Source: 66-474 sp964489055 (lineage in GTDB: Bacteria; Pseudomonadota; Gammaproteobacteria; Xanthomonadales; Rhodanobacteraceae). Taken from it: a stretch of DNA of 64,000 nt. The position numbers and the translations under genes were made by a program. The DNA lies in NCBI GenBank assembly GCA_964489055.1, contig CAZAXF010000007.1:11426-75425 (forward strand), read 5' to 3'. Of the stretch, positions 7,952 through 15,926 are shown in pieces (position 1 is the stretch's first letter; each line of letters starts with the position of its first letter). The notes beneath the pieces were generated by a model. The model did not search any database. It saw only the letters and a program-made list of their open reading frames with translations, and was not told the DNA's origin.

Positions 7952-9391
7952 TTAGGGGTTCCCCAACACATCGAGCACCACGTTCCTCACACGTTCCTTT
8001 TCGGGCTGGCTTAGAAAACTTGAAACGTATGACATGCACATCGCTCGCCAGAGGTCGGAACCGCCTACTACCAATGCGTCAGCAACGCTACGCACCCATT
8101 CATGATGATCTGGCAGGGTCATAGCTTGCTGCGCCTGATCAACAAGATCCGCGTGTGACCGATTCAGTCGATCGGCGACCCCTGGCCAGTTCTGCTGCGA
8201 AAGCTCTTCGAAGATCACTCGTTCCGGAGCGTCCTGACCGAACAATAGGTTACATCCCAAAGCGGGGTCTTGGTCGCCGTCTAAGAAAACTGCTGTTGGA
8301 CGAGTAAAACGGTTACTATTCACCATCTGTCCGAGTGCACGACCGACTGACGCTGCACCGTAGGGCGTAATTTCCACCCGGGGCAACAGATCACGCTGGA
8401 TATCAGCTAATACTTCTTGAAGGAGAATCCGAGCTTCAGTGTCCTCGACGTATAAATCTGCTTCTGGGTGTACATCCTCGTCCATCTTAGTCATTGCGAA
8501 GTCTGGACTAACACCCCGTACAACTTCTTTTCCTGCTGCGGTCGTTACAATCTGTATCCGGGCGGTAGGGGGCAATTCCTCAAGGATGTACGGCGAATGT
8601 GTCGTCACAATGATCTGAAGCTGGTCGAGCCGCGCTCGCTCGGCTAAATCCCGCATCAACCGTCGTTGAGCCCTGGGATGTAACGAAGTTTCGACTTCAT
8701 CAATTAGTATGAGGCCGTACCTCGGCAGGGGAAGTGAAAGAAGATCTACAACAGTATTTTCTCCCGCGCCTTGATGAAAACCCGAGTAGTCGTTTCCATC
8801 AGCTGAAATGACTGGAACACGACGGGTTGGATCAATATCGGTTAATGATTGCCGAGCACGCCTAAAGTCCTTACCAATAATGCTAGATAGCCGCCGAAGT
8901 TGCTCGGAGTCAAAATCCTCAGCAGCATGTTCTGCGACAGTGTTTTTCGCAAGACGTCCGTAACCCGTCCGCGCATAGATGGGCTGGGTCCGGCGTAAGT
9001 CCATGTAGGTTACGTACCGTTCTTTACGCTGCGGGTTTCCTCGCCATCTACGAGAGGGTTTTCGGACGCTCGTAGTCGTCGAGTGTTCCCCTTGGCGAAC
9101 TGACGCTCTAATTACGACTCCGCTCACCTGCTCCCACGGGGTATCTGGAAAGAAGTCGGATGCGAAGTAACCCTTTGCGCTTTCCGGTGGTTTATAGGCG
9201 GATGCCGCTGCTTGAATGACTGTGCTCTTCCCAGCTCCGTTTTCTCCAACAACGGCAACGACAGGAAAATCAAAGTCTATGCGTTGCCCCGCCCATCCAC
9301 GCAAGCCGTCGATCTCGATCCATTCAAGATGTTGTGGCCAGGGATTCTGCGACCAGCGGTTTGCAAGGCGTCTCATTTCGCGACTTAACAT
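7952..9391 (-). CDS. OLD-family-like ATPase with TOPRIM domain (candidate anti-phage nuclease)
   Basis: 479 residues from ATG 9389-9391; a second ATG is at 9374-9376. Walker A is GENGAGKS at residues 49-56, followed by a GAGENT signature near 208, Walker B LILIDE at 227-232 with the SLHP D-loop, and the switch His265 in TTHSPYIL. A TOPRIM-like domain follows, with Glu316 (YVEDTEA) and DGD at 371-373. This ABC-ATPase plus TOPRIM order defines overcoming-lysogenization-defect (OLD) endonucleases, several of which act in phage defence. No helicase or other partner is adjacent, so this is a stand-alone form. The gene is visibly richer in A/T than its chromosomal neighbours, consistent with recent acquisition. 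Confidence 0.85.
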   Translation of the reverse strand: MLSREMRRLANRWSQNPWPQHLEWIEIDGLRGWAGQRIDFDFPVVAVVGENGAGKSTVIQAAASAYKPPESAKGYFASDFFPDTPWEQVSGVVIRASVRQGEHSTTTSVRKPSRRWRGNPQRKERYVTYMDLRRTQPIYARTGYGRLAKNTVAEHAAEDFDSEQLRRLSSIIGKDFRRARQSLTDIDPTRRVPVISADGNDYSGFHQGAGENTVVDLLSLPLPRYGLILIDEVETSLHPRAQRRLMRDLAERARLDQLQIIVTTHSPYILEELPPTARIQIVTTAAGKEVVRGVSPDFAMTKMDEDVHPEADLYVEDTEARILLQEVLADIQRDLLPRVEITPYGAASVGRALGQMVNSNRFTRPTAVFLDGDQDPALGCNLLFGQDAPERVIFEELSQQNWPGVADRLNRSHADLVDQAQQAMTLPDHHEWVRSVADALVVGGSDLWRAMCMSYVSSFLSQPEKERVRNVVLDVLGNP

Positions 9392-9413
9392 ACGTTTAAC
9401 CCTACTCCGAAAC

Positions 9414-9486
9414 CCCCAACGCCTGAGCTCAGCCGCCGGCAGCCCGCGCCAGCGGGGTGACGGTCGGCCGCAGCGAACTGTTATGC
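9414..9486 (-). repeat. Intact integron attC site (attC1)
   Basis: Read on the minus strand: start heptamer GCATAAC, arm AGTTCGCTGCGGCCGACC, inner stem CCCGC-TGGC-GCGGG, arm GGCGGCTGAGCTCAGGC, end heptamer GTTGGGG. This closely follows the general attC pattern (GCCTAAC...GCCGAC...GGCTTAACTCAGGC-GTTAGGC) and fixes the array direction as leftward. Confidence 0.85.
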
Positions 9487-10149
9487 GGAAAATTCCTAGT
9501 GCTACCCCTTGACGAGCCACACATCTTTTGGACCGATGTTCCCGCGTGGTGTAATGATGCATTTGCCAATTCGATGAACCCGAATGCCGAATTGGTTTTC
9601 CACTGTAAGACCGATTTCTTCAAGGACATTACTACCATATTTACTTGGGTTGTAAGCTGTTTCGAGCGCCTTTAGGCGTGCCGTAGGGAACTTGCGCTCA
9701 AGCGCCTTAGCGCACAGCTTGATTGCAACGTTTTCACTTACCGGCCTTGCCTCGCCTTTCGTGCGAGACGAGGCAAGGTCGGCGTCGCCAAAGTACACGT
9801 TGTAGTAGCCACGAGTACGGGTCGACTTGCACGTAACCATGTAGGGCTTTCCCTTGTGACCAGCGAGTTGCTCGTTGGGAGGAATGTAGAACCCACTTCC
9901 AACACTTGCACAATCCGCAGATTTAATTGCGAGCTGCGCAGCACGTTTCAACTTCGCCTTGGCACCGGGCGGCGCCTTTTTTCCGGTGAATAGGCTTCCG
10001 TAGTCGATGTGCTTGCCTTGGGGTGCCGCAAAGGCCCAGCTTTGTACACCAATGGCAATTACCAGCGCCGCACTTGCCAGAAGAAGCATCGCTGGCCTGC
10101 TTTTCATAATGTCCCCCTTCTTCCGATGTGCCCCGCTCCAAGAGCATAA
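9420..10149 (-). mobile_element. Integron gene cassette A
   Basis: The cassette starts with TTATGC on the minus strand (10149-10144, preceded by G at 10150). It ends in attC1, whose start heptamer GCATAAC is the exact reverse complement of GTTATGC. This self-complementarity is expected of a cassette that circularises through its attC. It contains one gene in the array direction, whose stop is 16 bases before the attC. What lies upstream at 10151 and beyond, attI or another attC, is unclear. Confidence 0.8.
9502..10107 (-). CDS. Cassette-encoded exported protein of unknown function, four cysteines
   Basis: 201 residues from ATG 10105-10107, preceded by AAGGGGGAC. Residues 1-28 are a signal peptide with a likely cleavage at AFA-A, so the mature protein should be periplasmic. 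It has four Cys (66, 93, 132, 183), an even number that fits two disulphides. A central YYNVYFGDADLAS segment and a basic C-terminus ending in WLVKG are notable, but no domain is recognised. The frame can be extended to a TTG further upstream, which would destroy the signal peptide. Many integron cassettes encode such small secreted proteins without known function. Confidence 0.75.
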   Translation of the reverse strand: MKSRPAMLLLASAALVIAIGVQSWAFAAPQGKHIDYGSLFTGKKAPPGAKAKLKRAAQLAIKSADCASVGSGFYIPPNEQLAGHKGKPYMVTCKSTRTRGYYNVYFGDADLASSRTKGEARPVSENVAIKLCAKALERKFPTARLKALETAYNPSKYGSNVLEEIGLTVENQFGIRVHRIGKCIITPRGNIGPKDVWLVKG

Positions 10150-10150
10150 C

Positions 10151-10570
10151 GCCAATTCTGCCCCAGACGGGGTGATGCGCCCAGTATCGCGCGCTGTGCG
10201 TCGATGCGCAATTCGGAAATTTCTTCACGCCAACAGTTACTTGGCCCCGTCGCGGGACAGGCGAACGCGTGGAGCTCGGTGCGTTGTCGGCCAAGGTGGG
10301 ACGATATTCGTTTCGTGGGGCGAAGTACCGGTGCAAGGGATCGCCGGATGCAGGTACTGCGCTTGCCGAGGGCGGCAGCGAAGTTCGGTTGTCGCGCAGT
10401 GGACTGTTTCGGCGGAGGCGGCCATTGCCGGCGGACCTCGACAGGCGGCTGTCGGGCGACCTGGTGAGCGTGCCAAGCGGCTGTCGTTGGCCGTAACCAA
10501 TCATTGCCTGGCGGCTGTTGCCCGATGGTTGCCACGTGACCCAATACCGATGTGCCTTCTGCCGCTACGA
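10151..10570. other. Non-coding region upstream of cassette A
   Basis: About 420 bases hold no convincing gene on either strand. An integron integrase (about 1 kb) cannot fit here and no fragment of one was recognised. A short hairpin with CCCC/GGGG arms lies next to the cassette boundary (10161-10172). This could be part of an attI or a divergent attC, but the arms do not pair convincingly. Confidence 0.4.
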
Positions 10571-11524
10571 CTACGCGCCGGTAGTCGATTCAGGCGCGGG
10601 CGCTGGTTGTTGGGTGCCCGTTCCGGCGCTGCGTTTCGGTGGGTTCGATGGGGCGGGGCTGCCCGCGTGCTCTTGCATGAATTCCAGGATCGGTTTCCAC
10701 ACGGCATCAAGTGTGGTCTCGTCGGTGCTCACAAGGCCGCCATGACCTGCATCCGGTATGAGTACGAAATCGCTGCCGCTGCGCGCGAACAGGGCGATCT
10801 GGCGACCGTTGATGGGAGGCACGTTGACGTCGTTCATGCCGGCAACCACGAGCAGGGGCTGGCGCAGGCGCGTGGCAGCCGCCACGTTGTTCCATACGTC
10901 GGGCATCAGTGTCACCAGCACCTTCGGTATCCCGGGGGCGATATAGCCGATCAGGTTCTTCGCGCTGCTGAAGGCGCCGTACACGATGATGCCGCGCGGT
11001 TGCGGCGTGAGTGCCGGTGCGTCGTGCATCGCGACCGCGGAGCCAAGCGAGTAGCCGAGGACGAACAGCGGGTGCCGGTTGTCTGCCCACGATGCGAAGG
11101 CCCGCCACGCTGCAATGCCGTCCTGATTCAGGTTCGCGACCGTCGGCTTGCCGGTGCTGGCACCGAAACCGGAATAGTCGAAAGCCATGGACGAAACGTG
11201 CTGCCGCAGAAGGTATGCCTGCACGTGTGCGAGGTCATGGATGGTCTGGCCGTTGCCGGGGAACAGGAGAATCGCCGGTGTGCCGGGGCCGGCGTCGACA
11301 ATCCACGCCCGCAGGCTGCGGCCGTGGCTGTCGACCTTGATCACACGGTAGGGCGCACCGAAGGTTTCCGGCGTGCCGGTGGCGGACGAGTGCGTGATGA
11401 AGAGGGCTTGCGAGAGACGCGACACCGCGGTCGCGCGATACACCAGCGCGGCGACGACAACCAGGCATGCGACGATGAAGGCAATTCCGCCGAGCCAGGC
11501 GAACACGTGTCGAACGCGGCGCAT
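10571..11524 (-). CDS. Membrane-anchored alpha/beta hydrolase
   Basis: 317 residues. One N-terminal membrane segment (about residues 10-30) suggests an anchored enzyme facing the periplasm. The hydrolase core shows the oxyanion region LFPGNGQT, the nucleophile elbow GYSLGS, a GMNDVNVPP acid loop and a catalytic His in DAGHGGL. The Pro/Ser/Thr-rich tail after about residue 295 is low-complexity. The family is the BAAT/serine aminopeptidase-like (YheT/Bem46) group, so an ester or acyl substrate is likely but not determinable. It stands alone, flanked by non-coding DNA on both sides. Confidence 0.85.
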   Translation of the reverse strand: MRRVRHVFAWLGGIAFIVACLVVVAALVYRATAVSRLSQALFITHSSATGTPETFGAPYRVIKVDSHGRSLRAWIVDAGPGTPAILLFPGNGQTIHDLAHVQAYLLRQHVSSMAFDYSGFGASTGKPTVANLNQDGIAAWRAFASWADNRHPLFVLGYSLGSAVAMHDAPALTPQPRGIIVYGAFSSAKNLIGYIAPGIPKVLVTLMPDVWNNVAAATRLRQPLLVVAGMNDVNVPPINGRQIALFARSGSDFVLIPDAGHGGLVSTDETTLDAVWKPILEFMQEHAGSPAPSNPPKRSAGTGTQQPAPAPESTTGA

Positions 11525-12055
11525 GTCGTGCTTCCTTCTCTTCTGCGTTGGCGGGCGCTGCCATGCGGCACGCTACTCCGGCAGCCGCTTGATCGATTGT
11601 GCCACACGTCACTCCCACTGCATTGACCTGCGCCGGGTTGGCGTGCCGTGGGTGAGCGAAAGGTCCGCGGGTTGAAGGTGACCGCATCGGTGCTCCTGGT
11701 TGTCGGTGCGGTTCAGCCGGCTCGTGAGCAACGTGCAAGGACGGGCATCACCCACCGAATCATGCTTGTCGTGGCGGTTGCCGAATCGCGGCGGACGGTG
11801 CCTGCCTGATGCCCGGTGAGGACCTGGAACAGGAAGGCGTCGCGTGCATCCGGCGCAAGGGAAGGCCGGGGTGAGGTCCATTCGTGCGCGGAGCGCACGC
11901 TACGCACCCCTGTGCGTATGCCGGTCGTGGGCGGACCGGCGGCGACGGACGGCATTTGCACTGGCACTGCGCACTTCGTGGTCGTGGTGACCCGAAGCGA
12001 ATCGAAAGACAAGCATCGCAGACTTGGAGGTTGATCCAGCCTCGCGAGCCAGCCG
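11525..12055. other. Non-coding region upstream of the GT9 remnant
   Basis: About 530 bases contain only unconvincing open frames with mixed codon use. Both neighbouring genes point away from it, so it should carry the promoters for the hydrolase (minus) and for the GT9/GT83 pair (plus). I could not identify hexamers reliably. Confidence 0.4.
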
Positions 12056-12262
12056 GTGTTCACTTGCAGTCCCCTCGTCATCCATTTCGGCACACCTGCC
12101 GACGTGGTGTTGTCGACCCCATTGCTGCACCTGTTGCACCTGCGCTACGGGCGACCTTGCCGGGTGGTTGGTCGGGGAAGCTGGTTGGAGCCCTTGCTGG
12201 CCGGTCATCCGGGCAAGGGAGCACCGCCGCGCGCCGCCAACGGTGGGGAACCGGGTCGGTGA
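12056..12262 (+). pseudogene. N-terminal fragment of a family 9 glycosyltransferase (heptosyltransferase-like)
   Basis: From GTG 12056 the frame encodes about 50 residues that fit the start of GT9 heptosyltransferases: LVIHFGTPADVVLSTPLL, a helix ending LHLRYG, then RVVGRGSWLEPLLAGHP. The following residues (GKGAPPRAANGGEPGR) do not fit the family, and a stop follows at 68 residues against about 300-380 normally. The stop TGA overlaps the ATG of the next gene (TGATG), so translation could still couple to it. The rest of the gene appears to have been deleted. Confidence 0.65.
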
Positions 12263-13830
12263 TGCGCGGTGCAGGGAAGCACGGGTACGGCTGGTGGCTG
12301 GCCGCGTGGTGTGTGTTGCTGCTGCCGCTGGCCGTCCTGGTGCCTCCGATCCCCATCGACGAAACGCGCTACCTGACAGCCGCGTGGGAGATGTTCCATT
12401 CCACGCAGTGGCTGGTGCCGACGGTCAACGGAGCGTGGTATTCGGACAAGTCGCCGCTGCTGTTCTGGCTGATCGCAGGTGGCTGGAAAGTGTTTGGCGT
12501 ACACACGTGGGTCGCGCGGATGGAGGCATTGGTCATCGCGCTTGGCACCTTGTTGACCCTGCGGCGGCTGGCCTGGCGGCTCGGCCTGGAATCGCGCGGG
12601 GCCGACACGGCGGTGTGGCTGCTGGCCGGCTCGCTCGGGTTCACGGTGTTCTCGACCGCGATCATGTTCGACCTGCTGTTGTCGATCTCGGTGCTCGGTG
12701 CGTTGCACGCGCTTCTCGATCTCGATGACGGCAAATGGAAGCGCGGAATCATCGCGCTCGGCATCACGCTCGGGCTGGGGATACTTGCCAAGGGGCCGGT
12801 GATGCTCCTGAACGTGGTTGCGGCCGCGGTACTGGCGCCCTTGTGGAGCGCCACCGCGCGTGCGCGCAAGGCACGGTGGTATTTCGCGTTGCTTGCGGGA
12901 CTCGTGATCGGCGTGGGCATGACCCTGTGCTGGTTGCTGCCCGCCGCATGGTACGCGGGGCCGACCTGGTGGCATCCGCTGCTGGACAAGGTCACGGGAC
13001 GGATCGCGCACAGCTTCGCGCATCGCAGGCCTTTCTGGTGGTATCTGCCGCTGGTGCCGGTGCTGCTGTTGCCGTGGGTGTTGTCCCTGCGTGCGCCGCG
13101 CGCGGCGTGGGCGCGATCGGGGCGTGGCCGTACCGGGCGTTTCCTGTGGTGCTGGTGGCCGGTGCCATTTGTCGCCTTTTGCGCAATCAGCGGCAAGCAG
13201 GTCCACTACCTGCTGCCGCTGCTGCCGGCCTGGGCGCTCACGGGGGCGTGGTTGTTGCAGCAATCCGGCGCACGCCTGCGACCGGCGCTTTTCGTCGTAC
13301 TGGCGTTGGTTGCGGCGGGCGTGATCATGGTCCTGCCATGGTGGGCCGCAAGGACGTTCGGCTACCCCGCGCAACCTGCGATCGCAGGGCTGTCGGTGGT
13401 TGCCCTGATCGTTGCCATCGGCGCATGGCGTTGGTGGGGCCATGACGTACGCGGGCTCGCGCTGTCGGCCACCGCGTTGCTGTCGGCAACGTTGTTGGCA
13501 GGCGTGTTGTCCTGCTGGCCGGCACTCGACGTCCAGCCCGAGGCCGGGTTCGTCAAGCAAACGTTGCAGGCAGGGATACCGATCGCGAACATAGGCTGGC
13601 ACAACGGGCTGTACGGCTACACCGGGCGGCTGCGCCAGCCGCTTCCGTGGATCCGGCACGCCGATGTGATGGCCTGGTGCCGCGCGCATCCCCGCGGCAT
13701 CCTGTTGACCGGTCGCAGCCACCTGCGCCCACGCGGTGTGCGGCCTTTCCGGACCTGGCCGTATCTTGCCGCCGGGGACCATCAAATCGGCGCCTGGCGT
13801 GCCTCGGCCATCATCGGGAAGACCCCATGA
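12262..13830 (+). CDS. GT83-type (ArnT-like) lipid-linked sugar transferase, integral membrane
   Basis: 522 residues with about a dozen hydrophobic segments. The first periplasmic loop has the family signature: an acidic pair Asp33-Glu34 (PIDETRYLTAAWEM) and YSDKSPLLFWL at 60-70. These correspond to the catalytic Asp and substrate-binding loop of ArnT/PMT enzymes. Such enzymes move a sugar from an undecaprenyl-phosphate carrier to lipid A or a glycan on the periplasmic side. The exact sugar is unknown. The ATG at 12262 overlaps the stop of the GT9 fragment, suggesting the pair was once a lipopolysaccharide operon. It converges on the two-component genes. Confidence 0.85.
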   Translation: MRGAGKHGYGWWLAAWCVLLLPLAVLVPPIPIDETRYLTAAWEMFHSTQWLVPTVNGAWYSDKSPLLFWLIAGGWKVFGVHTWVARMEALVIALGTLLTLRRLAWRLGLESRGADTAVWLLAGSLGFTVFSTAIMFDLLLSISVLGALHALLDLDDGKWKRGIIALGITLGLGILAKGPVMLLNVVAAAVLAPLWSATARARKARWYFALLAGLVIGVGMTLCWLLPAAWYAGPTWWHPLLDKVTGRIAHSFAHRRPFWWYLPLVPVLLLPWVLSLRAPRAAWARSGRGRTGRFLWCWWPVPFVAFCAISGKQVHYLLPLLPAWALTGAWLLQQSGARLRPALFVVLALVAAGVIMVLPWWAARTFGYPAQPAIAGLSVVALIVAIGAWRWWGHDVRGLALSATALLSATLLAGVLSCWPALDVQPEAGFVKQTLQAGIPIANIGWHNGLYGYTGRLRQPLPWIRHADVMAWCRAHPRGILLTGRSHLRPRGVRPFRTWPYLAAGDHQIGAWRASAIIGKTP

Positions 13831-13875
13831 TGGACGTGGCCATGGATGACGCGTGGCCCGCGAAACCGCTTCGCG

Positions 13876-15264
13876 TCATGTCTCCGTGTTGTGCGCAAGG
13901 CAGCCGAGGGTCGCGACCAGGGTGCCGTCCTTGAGTTCGAAGGACAGCGTCACCTGCAATGCCCGCGCCGCCGCACTGGCCAATGCCAGGCCCAGGCCCG
14001 CGTGACCGGTGCCCTGCGCACCCTTGCGCCAGAAGCGTTTGCCGAAGCATGCAAGGTCGCCTGAATCGAGGTCGGGAGCGGCGTTGCACACTTCGACACG
14101 GCTCTCGTGTACGTGCACCGACACGACACTGTCGCGCGGCGCGTAGGCCATCGCGTTGCCGAGGAGATTGTCGAGGATGACGTCCAGCAGGGCGGGGTCC
14201 GTCTCGATTGCAGGCAATGGCTCACGCGCAAGCTGGATGTCGATGCGCAAATCGCGGGCGCGTGCGGCATCCTGGTGCCGCGTGCACGCGCGCTCCACCA
14301 ATTCCGGCAGCCGAACCGGTTCGGGATGTGCCTGTTCAACGCCCGACTGGATGCGCGTCAGTTGCAACAAGGCGGTGACCGTGGCTTCCAGCTCCTTGCC
14401 GATGGTGCCGATTTCGTGGAGCAACTCGGTCGTATCACGCCCACCCGGGTAGCGCGTTTCGACTTCCACCAGCGTGCGCAGTTCCGCCAGCCGCGTGCGA
14501 AACTCATGCGCCAGCCCCGACGCGAATTGTCGTTCGCGTGCGAGGCCTTCGTCCATCCTGGCAAGCACGTGGTTGAACCGGGCGACCAGCGGCGCGAGTT
14601 CCCTGGTGGTGCTGGCCGGCAAACGCACCCCCGGCGCATCCGGTCCGATATCGGCCATCGAGCGATCGAGAATCGCGAGTGGCCGCAGGCCTCTTCGCAC
14701 CAGCCACGGCGTCGCCAATATCACCAGCGCGCAGGCCGCGAGCAGACTGCCCAGCAGAATGAAGTCGAGGGTTGCCAGGATGTCATCAAGCGGTCCGCGG
14801 TCCAGCGCGAAGCGCAATGTGCAGGTCGTTGCCGGTTGCGCTCGGGCCTGGCTTGCACGCGCAGGGTGGAAGCGCAGTGTCACCATGCGCAACGAGCGGC
14901 CGGCCAGCCGCACGTCCGCGAATGTGCCCGGGCTGGCATCCGGTGCCGCGGGAGGGACCTGGCTGGTGCGGGCAATCACGCGCCCGCCACAGGTCAACGC
15001 GTACCAGCTTTCGTGCGCGCTGCCTGGAAAAACCGCCGCAGTCGCGTCGTCCGCGTCCACGACAACCCTGCCACCTTCAAGCTGTGCCAGGGAAGCCAGC
15101 GACTGCGCGCGCGCCAGCAGCGACGCATCGAACCGCTGTTGCATTTCCGTGTCGGCGCGCCAGTCCACGATCCTTGCCGCGCCGCCGAGTGCCACCAGGA
15201 CCGCGAGCGACAACAGCAGCGTCAGGCGTCCGCGCAGCGAGAAGGATTTGCGCCGCGCGCTCAC
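13876..15264 (-). CDS. Sensor histidine kinase (QseC/PmrB-type)
   Basis: 462 residues: a membrane segment near 10-30, a periplasmic sensor domain to about 165 and a second membrane segment at about 166-187, then HAMP, dimerisation and ATPase regions. The phosphoacceptor is His253 in GLAHEFRTRLAEL; the usual Pro after RT is Arg here. The N box is DNLLGNAMAYAP and the G2 box GHAGLGLALA. The canonical DxGxG is degenerate (CNAAPDLDSGDL), as in some related xanthomonad kinases. It phosphorylates the regulator encoded just upstream; start and stop overlap by four bases. The stimulus is unknown. Confidence 0.9.
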   Translation of the reverse strand: MSARRKSFSLRGRLTLLLSLAVLVALGGAARIVDWRADTEMQQRFDASLLARAQSLASLAQLEGGRVVVDADDATAAVFPGSAHESWYALTCGGRVIARTSQVPPAAPDASPGTFADVRLAGRSLRMVTLRFHPARASQARAQPATTCTLRFALDRGPLDDILATLDFILLGSLLAACALVILATPWLVRRGLRPLAILDRSMADIGPDAPGVRLPASTTRELAPLVARFNHVLARMDEGLARERQFASGLAHEFRTRLAELRTLVEVETRYPGGRDTTELLHEIGTIGKELEATVTALLQLTRIQSGVEQAHPEPVRLPELVERACTRHQDAARARDLRIDIQLAREPLPAIETDPALLDVILDNLLGNAMAYAPRDSVVSVHVHESRVEVCNAAPDLDSGDLACFGKRFWRKGAQGTGHAGLGLALASAAARALQVTLSFELKDGTLVATLGCLAHNTET

Positions 15265-15926
15265 GGAATCAGGTATCCGGCGCCGCGCCGGGTCTCGATG
15301 AGATCCGCACAGTCGGCATCGTCCAGCTTGCGGCGCAAACCGAAGACCACGCCCTCCACGCTGCGGTCGGAAGCCTCGCTGCCGCTTCCGGCGATCCGTT
15401 CAAGGATTTGTGACCGCGAAAAAACCCGACCGCGATGCCTCAGCAACAATTCCAGCAATGCGAACTGGCGCGGTGTCAACTGCAGCGCAACATCGTTCGC
15501 GGTTGCCCGGTGTGCCTGGGTATCGAGCCGTACGCCCGCATGTTCGAGCACATCCGCGCGCGCCTCGGCCGGTCGCCTTGCCAGGGCGTTCAGGCGCGCC
15601 AGCAGTTCCTCGAGCGCGAATGGCTTGACCAGATAATCGTCGGCACCCGCGTTCAAGGCCGCGACCCGGTCGCCTACCTGGTCACGCGCAGACAGCACCA
15701 ATACGCGTGGGCGGTCACCGCTTACGGGCATTGCACGCAGTACACCGAACCCGTCCAGTCGTGGCAGTCCCAGATCGAGCACGACCAGGTCGTAGCCGTA
15801 GGTCTGGAGGAAGCCGCTGGCCTGCACGCCATCGGCAGCAACATCCACCATGAATCCGGTTGCGCGCAGCCCACGCGCGAGGGTTGCCCGGAGGCGTTCG
15901 GAATCCTCGACCAGCAGCAGTTTCAC
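15261..15926 (-). CDS. OmpR/PhoB-family response regulator
   Basis: 221 residues. The receiver domain has the acidic pair Glu7-Asp8, phosphoacceptor Asp51 (LVVLDLGLP) and Lys101 in DDYLVKPF. A winged-helix DNA-binding domain follows (about 125-221), with the recognition region SRSQILERIAGSGSEASDRSVEGVVFGLRRKL. It is the first gene of the two-gene operon with the histidine kinase. Similar pairs (PmrAB/QseBC-type) often control envelope modification. The nearby GT83 gene, which converges on the operon, is therefore an attractive but unproven target. Confidence 0.93.
   Translation of the reverse strand: MKLLLVEDSERLRATLARGLRATGFMVDVAADGVQASGFLQTYGYDLVVLDLGLPRLDGFGVLRAMPVSGDRPRVLVLSARDQVGDRVAALNAGADDYLVKPFALEELLARLNALARRPAEARADVLEHAGVRLDTQAHRATANDVALQLTPRQFALLELLLRHRGRVFSRSQILERIAGSGSEASDRSVEGVVFGLRRKLDDADCADLIETRRGAGYLIP

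Larger units (their letters stand above)
7385..7957 (-). repeat. Integron attC site (attC2), split by an IS3-family remnant
   Basis: The two halves are 7933-7957 and 7385-7430. Joined, they reproduce the attC at 9414-9486: start heptamer CCCTAAC, then a CAGTCGCTGCAGCCGACC-type arm, inner stem CCGC-TAC-GCGG, then GGCTGAGCTCAGGC and end heptamer GCTGGGC. The split lies at the spacer just before the inner hairpin, and no attC base appears to be lost. The end heptamer carries C in place of the first T of GTT, so the site may be inactive at that end. Confidence 0.75.
7391..9419 (-). mobile_element. Integron gene cassette B (OLD-like ATPase), carrying the IS3 remnant
   Basis: On the minus strand the cassette begins with TTGGGG of the preceding attC end heptamer GTTGGGG (9420-9414) and ends in its own attC2. 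A cassette's attC start heptamer should be the reverse complement of its own first bases. Expected is CCCCAAC and found is CCCTAAC, a 6 of 7 match. The single gene runs in the array direction and its stop codon overlaps the attC heptamer, as in typical compact cassettes. Confidence 0.75.

Noticed and set aside
10151..10570. Integron integrase or attI upstream of cassette A
   Set aside because: The region is too short for intI, no integrase fragment is seen, and the bases next to the boundary do not pair convincingly as an attC or attI.
10007..11626. 539-codon plus-strand frame over the cassette boundary and hydrolase
   Set aside because: It is opposite the alpha/beta hydrolase and cassette A, whose minus-strand frames have signal peptides and catalytic motifs.
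13846..13879. Hairpin as terminator between the GT83 and kinase genes
   Set aside because: The arms (ATGACGCG/CGCGTCAT) are short and overlap the end of the kinase gene, with no T-run.
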